This document shows positions 1 through 7,267 of a stretch of DNA of 47,510 nucleotides, piece by piece (within the stretch, counting starts at the first letter, position 1; each line of letters opens with the position of its first letter). The stretch covers positions 1-47,510 of the forward strand of contig DXMG01000011.1 of assembly GCA_019414325.1 (NCBI GenBank). The letters are read 5' to 3'. A program made the position numbers and the translations under genes. The notes under the pieces are model-generated. The model did not search any database. It worked only from the letters and a program-made list of their open reading frames with translations, and was not told the DNA's origin. Origin of the DNA: Collinsella sp. GTDB taxonomy: Bacteria; Actinomycetota; Coriobacteriia; Coriobacteriales; Coriobacteriaceae.

Positions 1-612
1 CTGTTCGACCTGGGCTGGGATGCGTACATTACGCTTTCGGGCCAGCACTGCTTTGATGCCGAGGGGGTTTACCGCAGCTGCCCGATCGATTCGGACGACG
101 TCGCGGTGATTGTGGACCAGGTGGCGCAGGGGCGCTACGACTCGCTGTGCATGCAGGGCGAGAACTCGTTTGTGAACCGCCTGTCCGAGCGCGTGGTGAC
201 GGCTGGCAGCAACGCGGGAATCGTCTACCACGAGGAGCCGTTTGAGCACGCCTTTGACGCACCGGTCTACCAGTTCTGCGCCTTTGTGGACCCTGACGAC
301 GAGCATATCGTGACCGATGCCGTGTCGCATTCGCTCACCACGCGCTGGTGCGACCTGTTCTGTGACATTATTCCCGCTAACGGCGGCAAGGACCTGGGCG
401 TGGCGGCGACGCTGGAGCGCCTGGGCATCGACGCGAGCGAGGCGATTGCCTTTGGCGACGGCGAGAACGACCTGTCGATGTTCTCGGCCGTGGGCACAAG
501 TGTGGCCATGGGCAACGCGCAGGAGACCGTGAAGGCCGCAGCGACCTACGTAACGACCGCCGTAGACGATGACGGCATCTACAACGCCGCGAAGCACTTT
601 GGACTCGTGTAG
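1..612 (+). CDS. HAD-superfamily phosphatase (Cof/IIB type), 3' part
   Basis: The reading frame is open from the first base, so the 5' end lies outside the window; 203 codons are visible. The C-terminal part carries the HAD lysine region (NGGKDLGVAATL) and motif IV GDGENDLSMF followed by GTSVAMGNA, which is the signature of Cof-type IIB phosphatases with a cap domain. Members dephosphorylate small sugar or cofactor phosphates in the cytoplasm; the substrate cannot be read from sequence. The aspartate nucleophile motif DxDGT is not in the visible part. The stop is followed by a dispersed GGGGACACTCC repeat rather than an obvious terminator. Confidence 0.88.
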   Translation: MFDLGWDAYITLSGQHCFDAEGVYRSCPIDSDDVAVIVDQVAQGRYDSLCMQGENSFVNRLSERVVTAGSNAGIVYHEEPFEHAFDAPVYQFCAFVDPDDEHIVTDAVSHSLTTRWCDLFCDIIPANGGKDLGVAATLERLGIDASEAIAFGDGENDLSMFSAVGTSVAMGNAQETVKAAATYVTTAVDDDGIYNAAKHFGLV

Positions 613-618
613 CTGCGA

Positions 619-642
619 CCCGGCACTTGGGGACACTCCTTG
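619..642 (+). repeat. CCGGCACTTGGGGACACTCC dispersed repeat copy
   Basis: This short unit just after the HAD gene matches the units at 39869-39922 and 27111-27160 (CGGCACTTnGGGgACrnTCC). It is one of several intergenic motifs in the window with a GGGAC core. It may be a remnant of a larger palindromic element or transcription terminator. Confidence 0.6.
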
Positions 643-690
643 CGGGGCGTGTTCCCACTTTGTTTTCGTCCCGCTCGTTTTGTGAAACAC

Positions 691-742
691 GGCTAACTTT
701 TAGGCAAAGTAGTAAGACATGGGCAACTTTTGCGGTAAAGTA
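691..742 (+). promoter_or_regulatory. Tandem imperfect repeats upstream of the DtxR-like gene, candidate metal-regulator operator
   Basis: Two copies of a GGCnAACTTTTnGGnAAAGTA-like unit begin at 691 and 721, 30 bp apart. Each contains an inverted ACTTT/AAAGT pair separated by 5 or 6 bases. The second copy starts with the 11-mer CATGGGCAACT (718-728), which recurs at 7166-7176 upstream of the putative manganese transporter. Metal-dependent DtxR/MntR proteins bind palindromes of this kind and often control their own gene. Assignment to this regulator is inference. Confidence 0.4.
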
Positions 743-794
743 AGCCGTGGAAAGTATCCAACGGCTAACTAGCAATCATCGCGAAAGGCGGCCC

Positions 795-1184
795 ATGGCC
801 CTACGTGAATCCGGAGAAGACTATCTCGAATCGATCTACGTTCTGTCGCAACGTCAGGGCATCGTGCGCTCGATTGATGTTGCAGAGTACCTTGGCGTAA
901 CTAAGGCAAGCGTTTCAAAAGCTATGGCGACGTTGGAGAACAACGGCTACGTCGAAATGGGCAAGCGAGATGTTCATCTGACGGAGCGTGGTCTGGAGGT
1001 CGCTCGTCAAATGTGGGAGCGTCACTGCTTTTTCGTGGGGCTGCTGGAGGATGCGGGTGTTTCGGCTGAGGTCGCGTCGCAAGAGGGCTGCCACATGGAG
1101 CACTGCCTGAGCGAGGAAAGCTTTGAGAAGCTACGGGCGATGTTGGGTCGGGAAGATGTAGCGGGTCCAACAACAGAAGCCTAA
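795..1184 (+). CDS. DtxR/MntR-family metal-dependent transcriptional repressor
   Basis: The protein has 129 residues. An N-terminal winged helix (SGEDYLESIYVLSQ, then DVAEYLGVTKASVSKAM) is followed by the dimerisation helices. The segment EGCHMEHCLSEE matches the DtxR site-2 ligands Cys-x2-Glu-His. The protein ends after this domain, so the SH3-like third domain of DtxR/IdeR is absent, as in MntR and SirR-type repressors. The ATG at 795 is chosen because a purine-rich site lies just upstream (GCGAAAGGCGG) and because the family starts close to the HTH; an upstream start at 747 would add 16 residues without a family counterpart. The metal could be Mn or Fe. The shared upstream word with the Mn transporter favours Mn, by inference. 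Confidence 0.9.
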   Translation: MALRESGEDYLESIYVLSQRQGIVRSIDVAEYLGVTKASVSKAMATLENNGYVEMGKRDVHLTERGLEVARQMWERHCFFVGLLEDAGVSAEVASQEGCHMEHCLSEESFEKLRAMLGREDVAGPTTEA

Positions 1185-1320
1185 CTGTCCCACAGTAGCG
1201 CGGAGTTCACGCAAAGCGCGAACCAGCGACTGGGACCAGCGGCCCTTTCGGCCAAGTCCATTTCAGCAAAGGAACCCTGCCAGCAAGCGATGCCCAAGAA
1301 CCACCAGCAACGTCACCGTA

Positions 1321-1447
1321 GGCCGGGGTCGGGCTTGGTTTTGAAAACACTCCGCAGCGCGAGGCCCGCCTTTCCGTTGCTCCGCAGGAGCAGGAAAGAC
1401 GGGCCTCATGCGCGAGGACGTTTTCAAAACCAAGCCCGGCCCCGGCC
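1321..1447. repeat. Large nested palindrome between convergent genes
   Basis: Outer arms 1321-1348 and 1420-1447 match at 27 of 28 positions. Inner arms 1361-1375 and 1393-1407 match at 14 of 15. A central GCTCC-GCA-GGAGC hairpin sits at 1379-1391, and the internal loops are symmetric (12 and 12 bases). It lies 16 bp beyond the stop of the P-type ATPase gene and 136 bp beyond the stop of the DtxR-like gene, so it could stop transcription from both sides. It has no U-tract and is far longer than a terminator needs to be, so a mobile palindromic element is equally possible. Confidence 0.85.
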
Positions 1448-1463
1448 GGAGGGACCACGAGTG

Positions 1464-3416
1464 CTACAGGTTCTTGACACCCATCGCGCGCATGGCATTC
1501 AGGATGGCGATAATCGCCACGCCTACGTCGCCGAACACGGCAAGCCACATGTTGGCGATGCCCAGTGCCGCAAGCACCAGAATCAGCAACTTAATACCCA
1601 GCGCAAAGATGATGTTCTGCCAGACAATCGCCATGGTCTTTCGTGCCACGCGGATCGCGCGGGAAATGTTGGACGGCTTGTCGTCCATGAGCACAACGTC
1701 GGCGGCCTCAATCGCGGCGTCGGAACCCATAGCGCCCATGGCAATGCCAACGTCCGCGCGGGTGAGCACGGGCGCATCGTTGATGCCGTCGCCGACAAAG
1801 GCGAGCTTGCCCTTGCCCGATTCGGCTGCCAGCAATGCCTCGACGCGCTCGACCTTGTCGCCCGGCAGCAGCTGCGCGTGTAACTCGTCGAGCCCCAGCT
1901 GCTTGGCCACCGCAGCAGCCACTTCCTCGCGGTCGCCCGTGAGCATGACGGTGCGCTTGACGCCGGCGGCGTGCAGGTCGCGGATCGTCTGCTCGGCATC
2001 GGCCTTAACGGTGTCTGCAATCACGATGTGGCCGGCGTACACGCCGTCAACGAGCACGTGGAGGATTGTGCCGACAACCTCGCAATTGGGAGCGTCGATA
2101 CCGGCCGCAGCAAGCATCTTGGCATTGCCAACGACGACGTGCTTGCCGTCGATGGTTGCCGTCACGCCATGGCCCGCGTCGTTGGTGGAGTCGCTTACGC
2201 GCTTGGGGTCGACCTCGCCATGGTAGGCGGCGCGCACGGGCTGCGCGATGGGGTGATCGGAGAACGACTCCGCAAGGGCTGCGACCTCGAGCAACGACTG
2301 CTCGGTATAGCCAGACTCGGGGTGCACCGCCACGACCGAAAACGTGCCGTTGGTGAGCGTGCCGGTCTTGTCGAAGACGACGATGTCCACGTCGGCGAGC
2401 GTTTCGAGGTAGTTAGAACCCTTGATGAGAACGCCTAGCTTGGATGCGCCGCCGATGCCGCCAAAGAAGCTGAGCGGCACGCTGATCACGAGCGCGCACG
2501 GGCAGCTGACGACCAGGAAGGTCAGGCCGCGCAGGATCCAGTCGGACCAGGCGCCGGTGACCAAGCCGCCGCCAAGCGCGAGCACCGCGGCAGCGCCGGT
2601 GACGGCGGGCGTGTAGACGCGGGCGAAGCGCGTGATGAAGTTCTCGGTGCGCGCCTTCTTTTCGCTGGCGTTTTCTACGAGCTCCAGGACGCGCGCGACG
2701 GTGGACTCGCCAAATGGCTTGGTGGTGCGCACGTGGATGAGACCCGTCATGTTGATGCAGCCGCTGATGATGTCGTCGCCGGACTTGGCGGGGCGGGGAA
2801 CTGACTCGCCCGTGAGTGCGGCGGTGTCGAGCTGGGTTTCGCCTTCGACGATGACGCCGTCGATAGGCACGCGCTCACCGGGCTTGACCACGATTACGGT
2901 GCCGACGGCGATGTCATCGGGGAAGACCTGCTCGAGTGTGCCGTCGGGCTGCTCGACGTTAGCGTAGTCGGGCGCGATGTCCATCATGGCACTGATCGAC
3001 TTGCGGCTCTTGCCCACGGCGTACGCCTGAAACAGCTCGCCGACCTGGTAGAACAGCATGACGGCGGCGCCTTCGGCCATGTGCGGGTCGGTATCGGGGA
3101 AGAGCACCATGGCAAACGCGCCGATGGTCGCGACGGCCATGAGGAAGCTCTCGTCGAAGGCCTTGCCGCGGCGGATGTTATTGAATGCCTTTTGCAGTAC
3201 GTCGTAGCCGGCAATCAAAAACGGCACGAGGAACAGCACAAAGCTGGCGTAGATGTCGCCCGGGGTGCCGAATGCGGCAGTGAGGGTGCCGAGCTCATCG
3301 AGGGCGTACACCACGGCAAAAATGCCCAGCGCTACCAGGATGCGGTTGCGCTTATGCTCGAGTGATTCTTTTTTCTTGCGCTTCTTCTTTTTCTTTTTGG
3401 GGTCGGCGGTGGCCAT
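1464..3416 (-). CDS. zntA: P1B-2-type Zn/Cd/Pb-exporting ATPase without its own HMA domain
   Basis: The 650-residue membrane ATPase exports divalent soft metals. Visible motifs are TGES near 202, the metal-binding SCPCALV in the sixth helix (Cys305-Pro-Cys307), DKTGTLT with the phosphorylated Asp349, the HP motif SDHP, GDGINDAP, and the C-terminal lysine and GDVG residues (GIKLLIL, FGDVGV) typical of the Zn/Cd subgroup. The N terminus is a polylysine stretch instead of the usual heavy-metal-associated domain; that domain is encoded separately just upstream. The ATG at 3416 follows GGGAGGA at good spacing. A longer frame to 3599 would translate the operator region and is rejected. The gene has its own ArsR-type operator copy at 3440-3459. 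Confidence 0.93.
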   Translation of the reverse strand: MATADPKKKKKKRKKKESLEHKRNRILVALGIFAVVYALDELGTLTAAFGTPGDIYASFVLFLVPFLIAGYDVLQKAFNNIRRGKAFDESFLMAVATIGAFAMVLFPDTDPHMAEGAAVMLFYQVGELFQAYAVGKSRKSISAMMDIAPDYANVEQPDGTLEQVFPDDIAVGTVIVVKPGERVPIDGVIVEGETQLDTAALTGESVPRPAKSGDDIISGCINMTGLIHVRTTKPFGESTVARVLELVENASEKKARTENFITRFARVYTPAVTGAAAVLALGGGLVTGAWSDWILRGLTFLVVSCPCALVISVPLSFFGGIGGASKLGVLIKGSNYLETLADVDIVVFDKTGTLTNGTFSVVAVHPESGYTEQSLLEVAALAESFSDHPIAQPVRAAYHGEVDPKRVSDSTNDAGHGVTATIDGKHVVVGNAKMLAAAGIDAPNCEVVGTILHVLVDGVYAGHIVIADTVKADAEQTIRDLHAAGVKRTVMLTGDREEVAAAVAKQLGLDELHAQLLPGDKVERVEALLAAESGKGKLAFVGDGINDAPVLTRADVGIAMGAMGSDAAIEAADVVLMDDKPSNISRAIRVARKTMAIVWQNIIFALGIKLLILVLAALGIANMWLAVFGDVGVAIIAILNAMRAMGVKNL

Positions 3417-3439
3417 GACTCGTATCCTCCCATTTGAAT

Positions 3440-3459
3440 GAATGAACACTCGCTCATAT
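3440..3459 (-). promoter_or_regulatory. Third ArsR/SmtB-type operator, before the ATPase gene
   Basis: The sequence GAATGAACACTCGCTCATAT matches 17 of 20 positions of the operator at 4178-4197. It lies 24 bp upstream of the ATPase start codon on the same strand. This suggests an internal metal-controlled promoter inside the operon, so that the pump can be induced separately from the sensor gene. Confidence 0.6.
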
Positions 3460-3516
3460 AATTTCGCGAGCAAAGGCCGCGGCAAGCGCGGCCTTGCAGG
3501 TTGGCGTAAACCTGGG

Positions 3517-3735
3517 CTAGAGAATGATCTCGCAGTCCGGCTCGGCGTCGGCCGTAAACTCAACAACGCGGTTGAGCACCTCGTCGAACTCAGCATCATC
3601 GGCCTCGAGCGTCAGCTTCTGGGTCATAAAGTTGACGGACACGGATTTGACGCCCTCGAGCTTGGCCAGCTCGTCCTGAAGCTCGCGCGCACAGTTGGCG
3701 CAATCGATCTCATCGAGCTTGTACTGCTTTTTCAT
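3517..3735 (-). CDS. Stand-alone heavy-metal-associated (HMA) domain protein
   Basis: This 72-residue protein has the ferredoxin-like HMA fold signature with DCANCA, giving Cys12-x2-Cys15 as the metal site. HMA proteins carry soft metal ions to P1B-type pumps. Here it sits between the ArsR sensor and an ATPase that lacks this domain, so it probably serves as the detached N-terminal domain or metallochaperone of that pump. A clear ribosome site (GGAAAGGAACC on the coding strand) precedes the ATG. The acidic tail EPDCEIIL contains a third cysteine that might also bind metal. Confidence 0.88.
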   Translation of the reverse strand: MKKQYKLDEIDCANCARELQDELAKLEGVKSVSVNFMTQKLTLEADDAEFDEVLNRVVEFTADAEPDCEIIL

Positions 3736-3797
3736 GGTGGGTTCCTTTCCCGTTTTTGCGGCTTGGGTGCAGGCCGCGCTGGTACCGTGGTTGGTTG

Positions 3798-4163
3798 CTA
3801 TTCGCAGATATGGCTCATGCCCTGGTTGAGCATGGTGTAGACGTGGTCGTCGGCGAGCGAGTATAGGATATTGCGCCCGTCGCGCCGGAATTTAACCAGG
3901 TGCGACTGCTTGAGTGTGCGCAGCTGGTGCGACACCGCGGACTGCGAGGTTTCGGTCGCTTCGGCGATGTCTGCCACGCAGAGCTCGCGGCCCATGAGGG
4001 CGTAAAGGATCTTGATGCGCGTGGTGTCGCTGAAGACCTTGAACAGGTCGGCGAGGTCGTAGAGAAGCTCCTCGTCGGGAAGGTCCTCGGGCGAGCAGGT
4101 GGTGGGGATCGCGGGTTCGGTGGCCTCGATGTCGGGTTTCGTTTCATCAACGCGGATGCTCAT
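3798..4163 (-). CDS. ArsR/SmtB-family metal-sensing repressor
   Basis: The 121-residue winged-helix protein has the family core LFKVFSDTTRIKILYAL, the ELCVADIA segment and the recognition helix SQSAVSHQLRTL. Its C-terminal helix has Asp105-x-His107-x10-His118-x2-Glu121, the exact spacing of the alpha-5 zinc site of SmtB/CzrA. Cys62 lies in the alpha-3 position of the other known site. It therefore most likely senses Zn(II), perhaps also Cd(II), and releases its operators when loaded. It is the first gene of the operon and faces a double operator immediately upstream (4177-4233), which implies autoregulation. Confidence 0.92.
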   Translation of the reverse strand: MSIRVDETKPDIEATEPAIPTTCSPEDLPDEELLYDLADLFKVFSDTTRIKILYALMGRELCVADIAEATETSQSAVSHQLRTLKQSHLVKFRRDGRNILYSLADDHVYTMLNQGMSHICE

Positions 4164-4176
4164 TGCAATATCCTTT

Positions 4177-4233
4177 CATATGAACATGCGCTCATATAAT
4201 TTACTTTCGATTATATGAGTGCATGTTCATATG
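4177..4233 (-). promoter_or_regulatory. Double ArsR/SmtB operator in a 24-bp inverted repeat
   Basis: Arms 4177-4200 and 4210-4233 are inverted copies that match at 23 of 24 positions. Each arm contains a 20-bp imperfect palindrome: ATATGAACATGCGCTCATAT at 4178-4197 and its mirror image at 4213-4232. The inner ATATGA/TCATAT half-sites resemble the 12-2-12 operators of SmtB/CadC regulators. It lies 14 bp upstream of the arsR-like start codon. Confidence 0.75.
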
Positions 4234-4319
4234 TCAATGACGTTCAGGTAATTCGTTGTACAAAATGATGGGGAATAGTGGACGAGATCCCGGACTGAGC
4301 GTTTTTTGATAGTCGATGC

Positions 4320-4575
4320 CAAGGTGGGTACCCTCGTGCCGTGCAAAAAAATGGAGTATTCTGCAACTATAGGGGGTCCGCTAATTTATTGCAGGTCATA
4401 TAATGCAGTTCAAGAGTTATCTTAGGGTGTTAATCCGATGAGTTCTTCCTCAAATGTTGCCTAACGCTCTCACGCAAGAGTGATTTCGCTTCACATTTGG
4501 ATCCACTCGAGGGTGATAGACACCCGACCCTGCTGAATACTCGCAATTTTGCACGTCGCTAGGGTACCCACCTTG
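4320..4575. repeat. Inverted pair of a 45-bp element in the 4234-4584 intergenic region
   Basis: CAAGGTGGGTACCCT at 4320-4334 occurs perfectly inverted at 4561-4575. Similarity continues inward to about 45 bp at roughly 80% (a CGTGCAAAA block, then GAGTATTC). The 226 bp between the 15-bp arms are AT-rich and hold no convincing gene. The copies could be facing regulatory elements or the ends of a small non-autonomous element. The rest of the 350-bp gap shows nothing else I can name. Confidence 0.75.
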
Positions 4576-4584
4576 TTAGCCGGC

Positions 4585-5775
4585 CTAGTCTCCGGCCCCG
4601 AAGACCCTGCCCTCGGGCGCGAGGCTGCTTGTTTGGGCAAATGATGGGCTGTCGGATTCGACAGTCTGCATGTCATCGATTGCCGGAACTTCATTAATTG
4701 TCGGGTCATCCAGCGTGATGCCTTCGAGCGTTGCTTTTTCGAGGTCGATTCGTTGACGCTCTTCGGAATCCTGGCGAAGCTGCTTCTGAATTCGCTTTTT
4801 CTCTTCTATAAACCTTCTGAGCACAAACTGTCTCAGGTCCTCTTGCATGATTTGAAAGTCTTTTGGCAGACGCGAGGGGCGTACGCCCTCTTTCCGCTGG
4901 ATTGCTTCCATGACCCTAACGAAAGAGCTGGCATGCATAAAGGAATAACGACTGACGGTGATGATTCCGTACCCCATGGACGCAAGTGCATTCTTGCGCT
5001 CCTCATCGATGGCGCGGTCTTCTTCCGCGTCATGATAAAAACCGTTGTATTCAATGTCTGTGCGAGATTTCTTTAGATATGCATCCATAAAGAACTTTTT
5101 GCGTCTCGTGAGATTCTTTGCGGCAGCGGTGACCTGTACCTCGTAATCGGTCTCAATTCCCTTAATACCAAGCCCTCCTTCGCTTTTGGGCAGCGTTAGC
5201 ATCATGACAAAGGCTGTTTCCATAGGAGACCGGCATCCGTCGCGCACACATTGGATCGCCTTTCGGGCAAGAGCCAGACCGTCGCATCTGGTAATGGAAT
5301 TAAAGAACTGTTTCAATCTCTCGGTCGAGTTGAGCGCGAAACGCTCGGTATAGGAGGTGGGAGAGTCGGTTCCAAGGGAATAAGCGCCGCATAGTTCAAA
5401 GTAGTACTCCACCAGTTCGCGAAAAGGAAGATAGGTGGCGGCCTGAAGTGCGCAAAGCTCAACGCCAACAATGAAGATGCCATCTTCAAGCTCTATAAAG
5501 CGTGAGTTCGAGAATCGTTTTGAAGAAACGTGGCATTGACAGTTCATTGCATGGCGCGCATTCCTGCGATCAAACACCATCACCTCGAGGGAATCATTCG
5601 CGTCGAGGGAAACATCATGTTTGGTGAGCCATTCTGCGGCTGCGTCAAGGAGCGTTCCGGTGGGACATGATCCGTAAATCGCGGCAGGGTTACAGGACTC
5701 GATGCCTTTCGCAGACACCGAATGCGCGGCCTGGTAGACCGCTTTTGCAGTGGTATGTGACAATACGATACTCAT
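4585..5775 (-). CDS. Coriobacteriia-type uncharacterised protein with PD-(D/E)XK-like nuclease domain
   Basis: The product has 396 residues and no assigned function. The middle part (residues 118-210) contains FRELVEYYFELCGAYSL and then RDGCRSPMETAFVMML plus a GGLGIKG stretch. These align with the paralogue at 14015-15064 (MCMYEMCGTFAV, GMAASPLEVQ, GGEGLRL). After that comes FFMDAYL (Asp231), DIEYNGFYHD (Glu242) and an RKNALASMGYGIITVSRY segment, which fits a Vsr/DUF559-like endonuclease fold (D-x10-E-x-N, with Glu186 as a possible first acid). The C terminus is a charged coiled-coil tail. Base composition is clearly less GC-rich than that of its neighbours, suggesting a later arrival. No strong ribosome site is visible. 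I recall this family as multi-copy in Coriobacteriia genomes; its role is unknown. Confidence 0.8.
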   Translation of the reverse strand: MSIVLSHTTAKAVYQAAHSVSAKGIESCNPAAIYGSCPTGTLLDAAAEWLTKHDVSLDANDSLEVMVFDRRNARHAMNCQCHVSSKRFSNSRFIELEDGIFIVGVELCALQAATYLPFRELVEYYFELCGAYSLGTDSPTSYTERFALNSTERLKQFFNSITRCDGLALARKAIQCVRDGCRSPMETAFVMMLTLPKSEGGLGIKGIETDYEVQVTAAAKNLTRRKKFFMDAYLKKSRTDIEYNGFYHDAEEDRAIDEERKNALASMGYGIITVSRYSFMHASSFVRVMEAIQRKEGVRPSRLPKDFQIMQEDLRQFVLRRFIEEKKRIQKQLRQDSEERQRIDLEKATLEGITLDDPTINEVPAIDDMQTVESDSPSFAQTSSLAPEGRVFGAGD

Positions 5776-6056
5776 GATATATATCGTGTCAGCTAATGCC
5801 GTGTTGACGGCGCTGAGTGGAAAAGCCGTTTTAGAGGTCTAACCAAATGCTGTCCAAAAGCTTGACACAATTATGAGTTGGTATGCCCTAAATAAAAGTT
5901 TTCGCAGCTTAGCTATAGCATATAAATACTCAATTGCCGCACATTTGATAGTGATGCATCACCATCCGACAACGAATTACGTGTCGGGAATTGGCCGAAA
6001 TCGTTCGCAATGAGTGTTCAGAATTTGTGATGGCAAATCTATCTGTGGAACGTAGG
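5776..6056. other. AT-rich intergenic region with a 12-bp palindrome
   Basis: The gap between two minus-strand genes is AT-rich compared with the rest of the window. GTGATGCATCAC at 5951-5962 is a perfect palindrome, and TTAGAGGTCTAA near 5831 is another short one. A promoter for the nuclease-like gene presumably lies here on the minus strand, but I see no convincing -35/-10 pair and no coding sequence. Confidence 0.4.
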
Positions 6057-6092
6057 GCGGCCCCGCTGCGGGGTTTCCCGCTGCGGGGCCGC
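6057..6092 (-). terminator. GC-rich hairpin after the exonuclease gene
   Basis: A 16-bp stem with one mismatch and a 4-base loop lies 34 bp beyond the stop of the exonuclease gene. It is built from two copies of a CCCCGCTGCGGGG-like unit. There is no U-tract, so it may act as a Rho-assisted terminator or simply protect the 3' end. Confidence 0.6.
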
Positions 6093-6126
6093 TCGTGATC
6101 TACGCCGGGGTTTGTCGCAGGCGTTT

Positions 6127-7095
6127 CTACTTGGCGAATAGGTTCTTGAGGTTGAACTCGGCTTGGACGGTGCGGAGCATGAGGTCGGTGTCGTCCAGGC
6201 CCAGATGCTGCTCGTTGGCGTCGGCGGCGAGGGTTCCACGGCGGCGCGCCCAGTTCTCGAGCGCGGCGGGGGCGGATTCGCGGGGGAGCGAGCGGACGTC
6301 GGCATCCAGGCTGCGGCAGATCTGGCGCGAGTCGATGACGATAATCTTGCCGGCACGACGCGCCTCGGCGTAACCGTCCAGGTGAATCTTGAACCAGCTG
6401 TCCTCAAACGCGGCGTTGTGTGCCATGTACGGGTACTTCTTCATGAGCTTGAGCAGCTGCTTCTGCAGCTCCTTGTTCTCGCGGAACGGCTCCTTTCCGT
6501 CGATGTCGTCCCAGGTGATGTGGTGGATATTCGACAACGGCACATCCTCGCCGCGGTAGATATCGGGCAGGCCGCAGTAGTGTGCCTCGGCGTCGTGCGG
6601 GACGGCGTCGCTGGTGAGCTCCATGATCTCCCAGCCCACGTTGATAATGTAGCCGCGCTCGGGCGCACGTCCGGTGGTCTCGATGTCGATGCCGAGCACC
6701 GTGCCCTGGATAGGCTTGCGGGCGTACGCCACGCCGAGCGCGTCGCGGTCGCCGCGGATTTCGCGCATGACGGACGCAGCGGTACGCTTTTGCATCTTGC
6801 CGATGGCGGCGCAGGTGTCGGCATCGGACAGGCCGCGCGAAAGCGTCGCGGGCGTCACGTTGCGCAGGCGTGCCTCGCCAATTTGGTCGCACAGGTCGCG
6901 GTTGCGGTCAGCCAGGTCGCGCACGGTGGCAAAGTCGAAGCTGGGGTCGCCCTCGGCGGTAAAGTACTCGGTTTCGAGCACCTTAAGGGCCTCCTCGCCC
7001 TTCTGGCGCTCGGATTCCATGGCGCCGTGATCGCCATAGATAAACATGGGAATAAACGGCTGGCGCTCGTATTCGAGTGCTTGTGAAACGTTCAT
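6127..7095 (-). CDS. DnaQ-like 3'-5' exonuclease (DEDDh)
   Basis: In this 322-residue protein the C-terminal half is a DEDDh exonuclease: GIDIETTGR supplies the first Asp and Glu, MAHNAAFEDSW supplies the second Asp region, and HLGLDDTDLM supplies the His and last Asp. The N-terminal 130 residues are helical and charged, and not recognised. The ATG at 7095 is preceded by CAAGGAGC. The family trims DNA or RNA from the 3' end as proofreading subunits, oligoribonucleases or repair nucleases; which of these applies cannot be told. It is a single-gene unit divergent from the putative Mn transporter. Confidence 0.85.
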   Translation of the reverse strand: MNVSQALEYERQPFIPMFIYGDHGAMESERQKGEEALKVLETEYFTAEGDPSFDFATVRDLADRNRDLCDQIGEARLRNVTPATLSRGLSDADTCAAIGKMQKRTAASVMREIRGDRDALGVAYARKPIQGTVLGIDIETTGRAPERGYIINVGWEIMELTSDAVPHDAEAHYCGLPDIYRGEDVPLSNIHHITWDDIDGKEPFRENKELQKQLLKLMKKYPYMAHNAAFEDSWFKIHLDGYAEARRAGKIIVIDSRQICRSLDADVRSLPRESAPAALENWARRRGTLAADANEQHLGLDDTDLMLRTVQAEFNLKNLFAK

Positions 7096-7157
7096 ACAAC
7101 TGCTCCTTGGATGGGCCGCGTCGTGCGGCTCAGTGTCATTAAGATGTGGCGAGATGA

Positions 7158-7238
7158 TAGTTTACCATGGGCAACTATTGGCATCGCGCCTAGGACAACT
7201 ACAATACCCTAGTTGACCGCTAGGACTTTTACAATGCT
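7158..7238 (+). promoter_or_regulatory. Promoter and candidate operators of the putative Mn transporter
   Basis: TTGGCA (7178-7183), 16 bp and TACAAT (7200-7205) form a good promoter. Immediately upstream is the 20-bp imperfect palindrome TAGTTTACCATGGGCAACTA (7158-7177), 16 of 20 positions self-complementary, containing the word CATGGGCAACT also found before the DtxR-like gene. Over and after the -10 lie two direct repeats, CTAGGAC-nnn-TACAAT type, at 7190 and 7220, exactly 30 bp apart, plus an inverted CAACTA/TAGTTG pair. The layout suggests metal-responsive control. The identity of the regulator is inferred. Confidence 0.5.
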
Positions 7239-7267
7239 GCCGAAAGACACGAAAGGTTCCATCCGTC

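Noticed and set aside
1207..1548. 113-codon minus-strand frame
   Set aside because: It overlaps the end of the P-type ATPase and reads straight through the 127-bp palindrome; the predicted protein is low-quality and basic.
7120..7267. yybP-ykoY manganese riboswitch before the transporter
   Set aside because: Only about 55 nt lie between the likely start point and the ATG, and the conserved riboswitch loops are not seen. Protein operators explain the region better.
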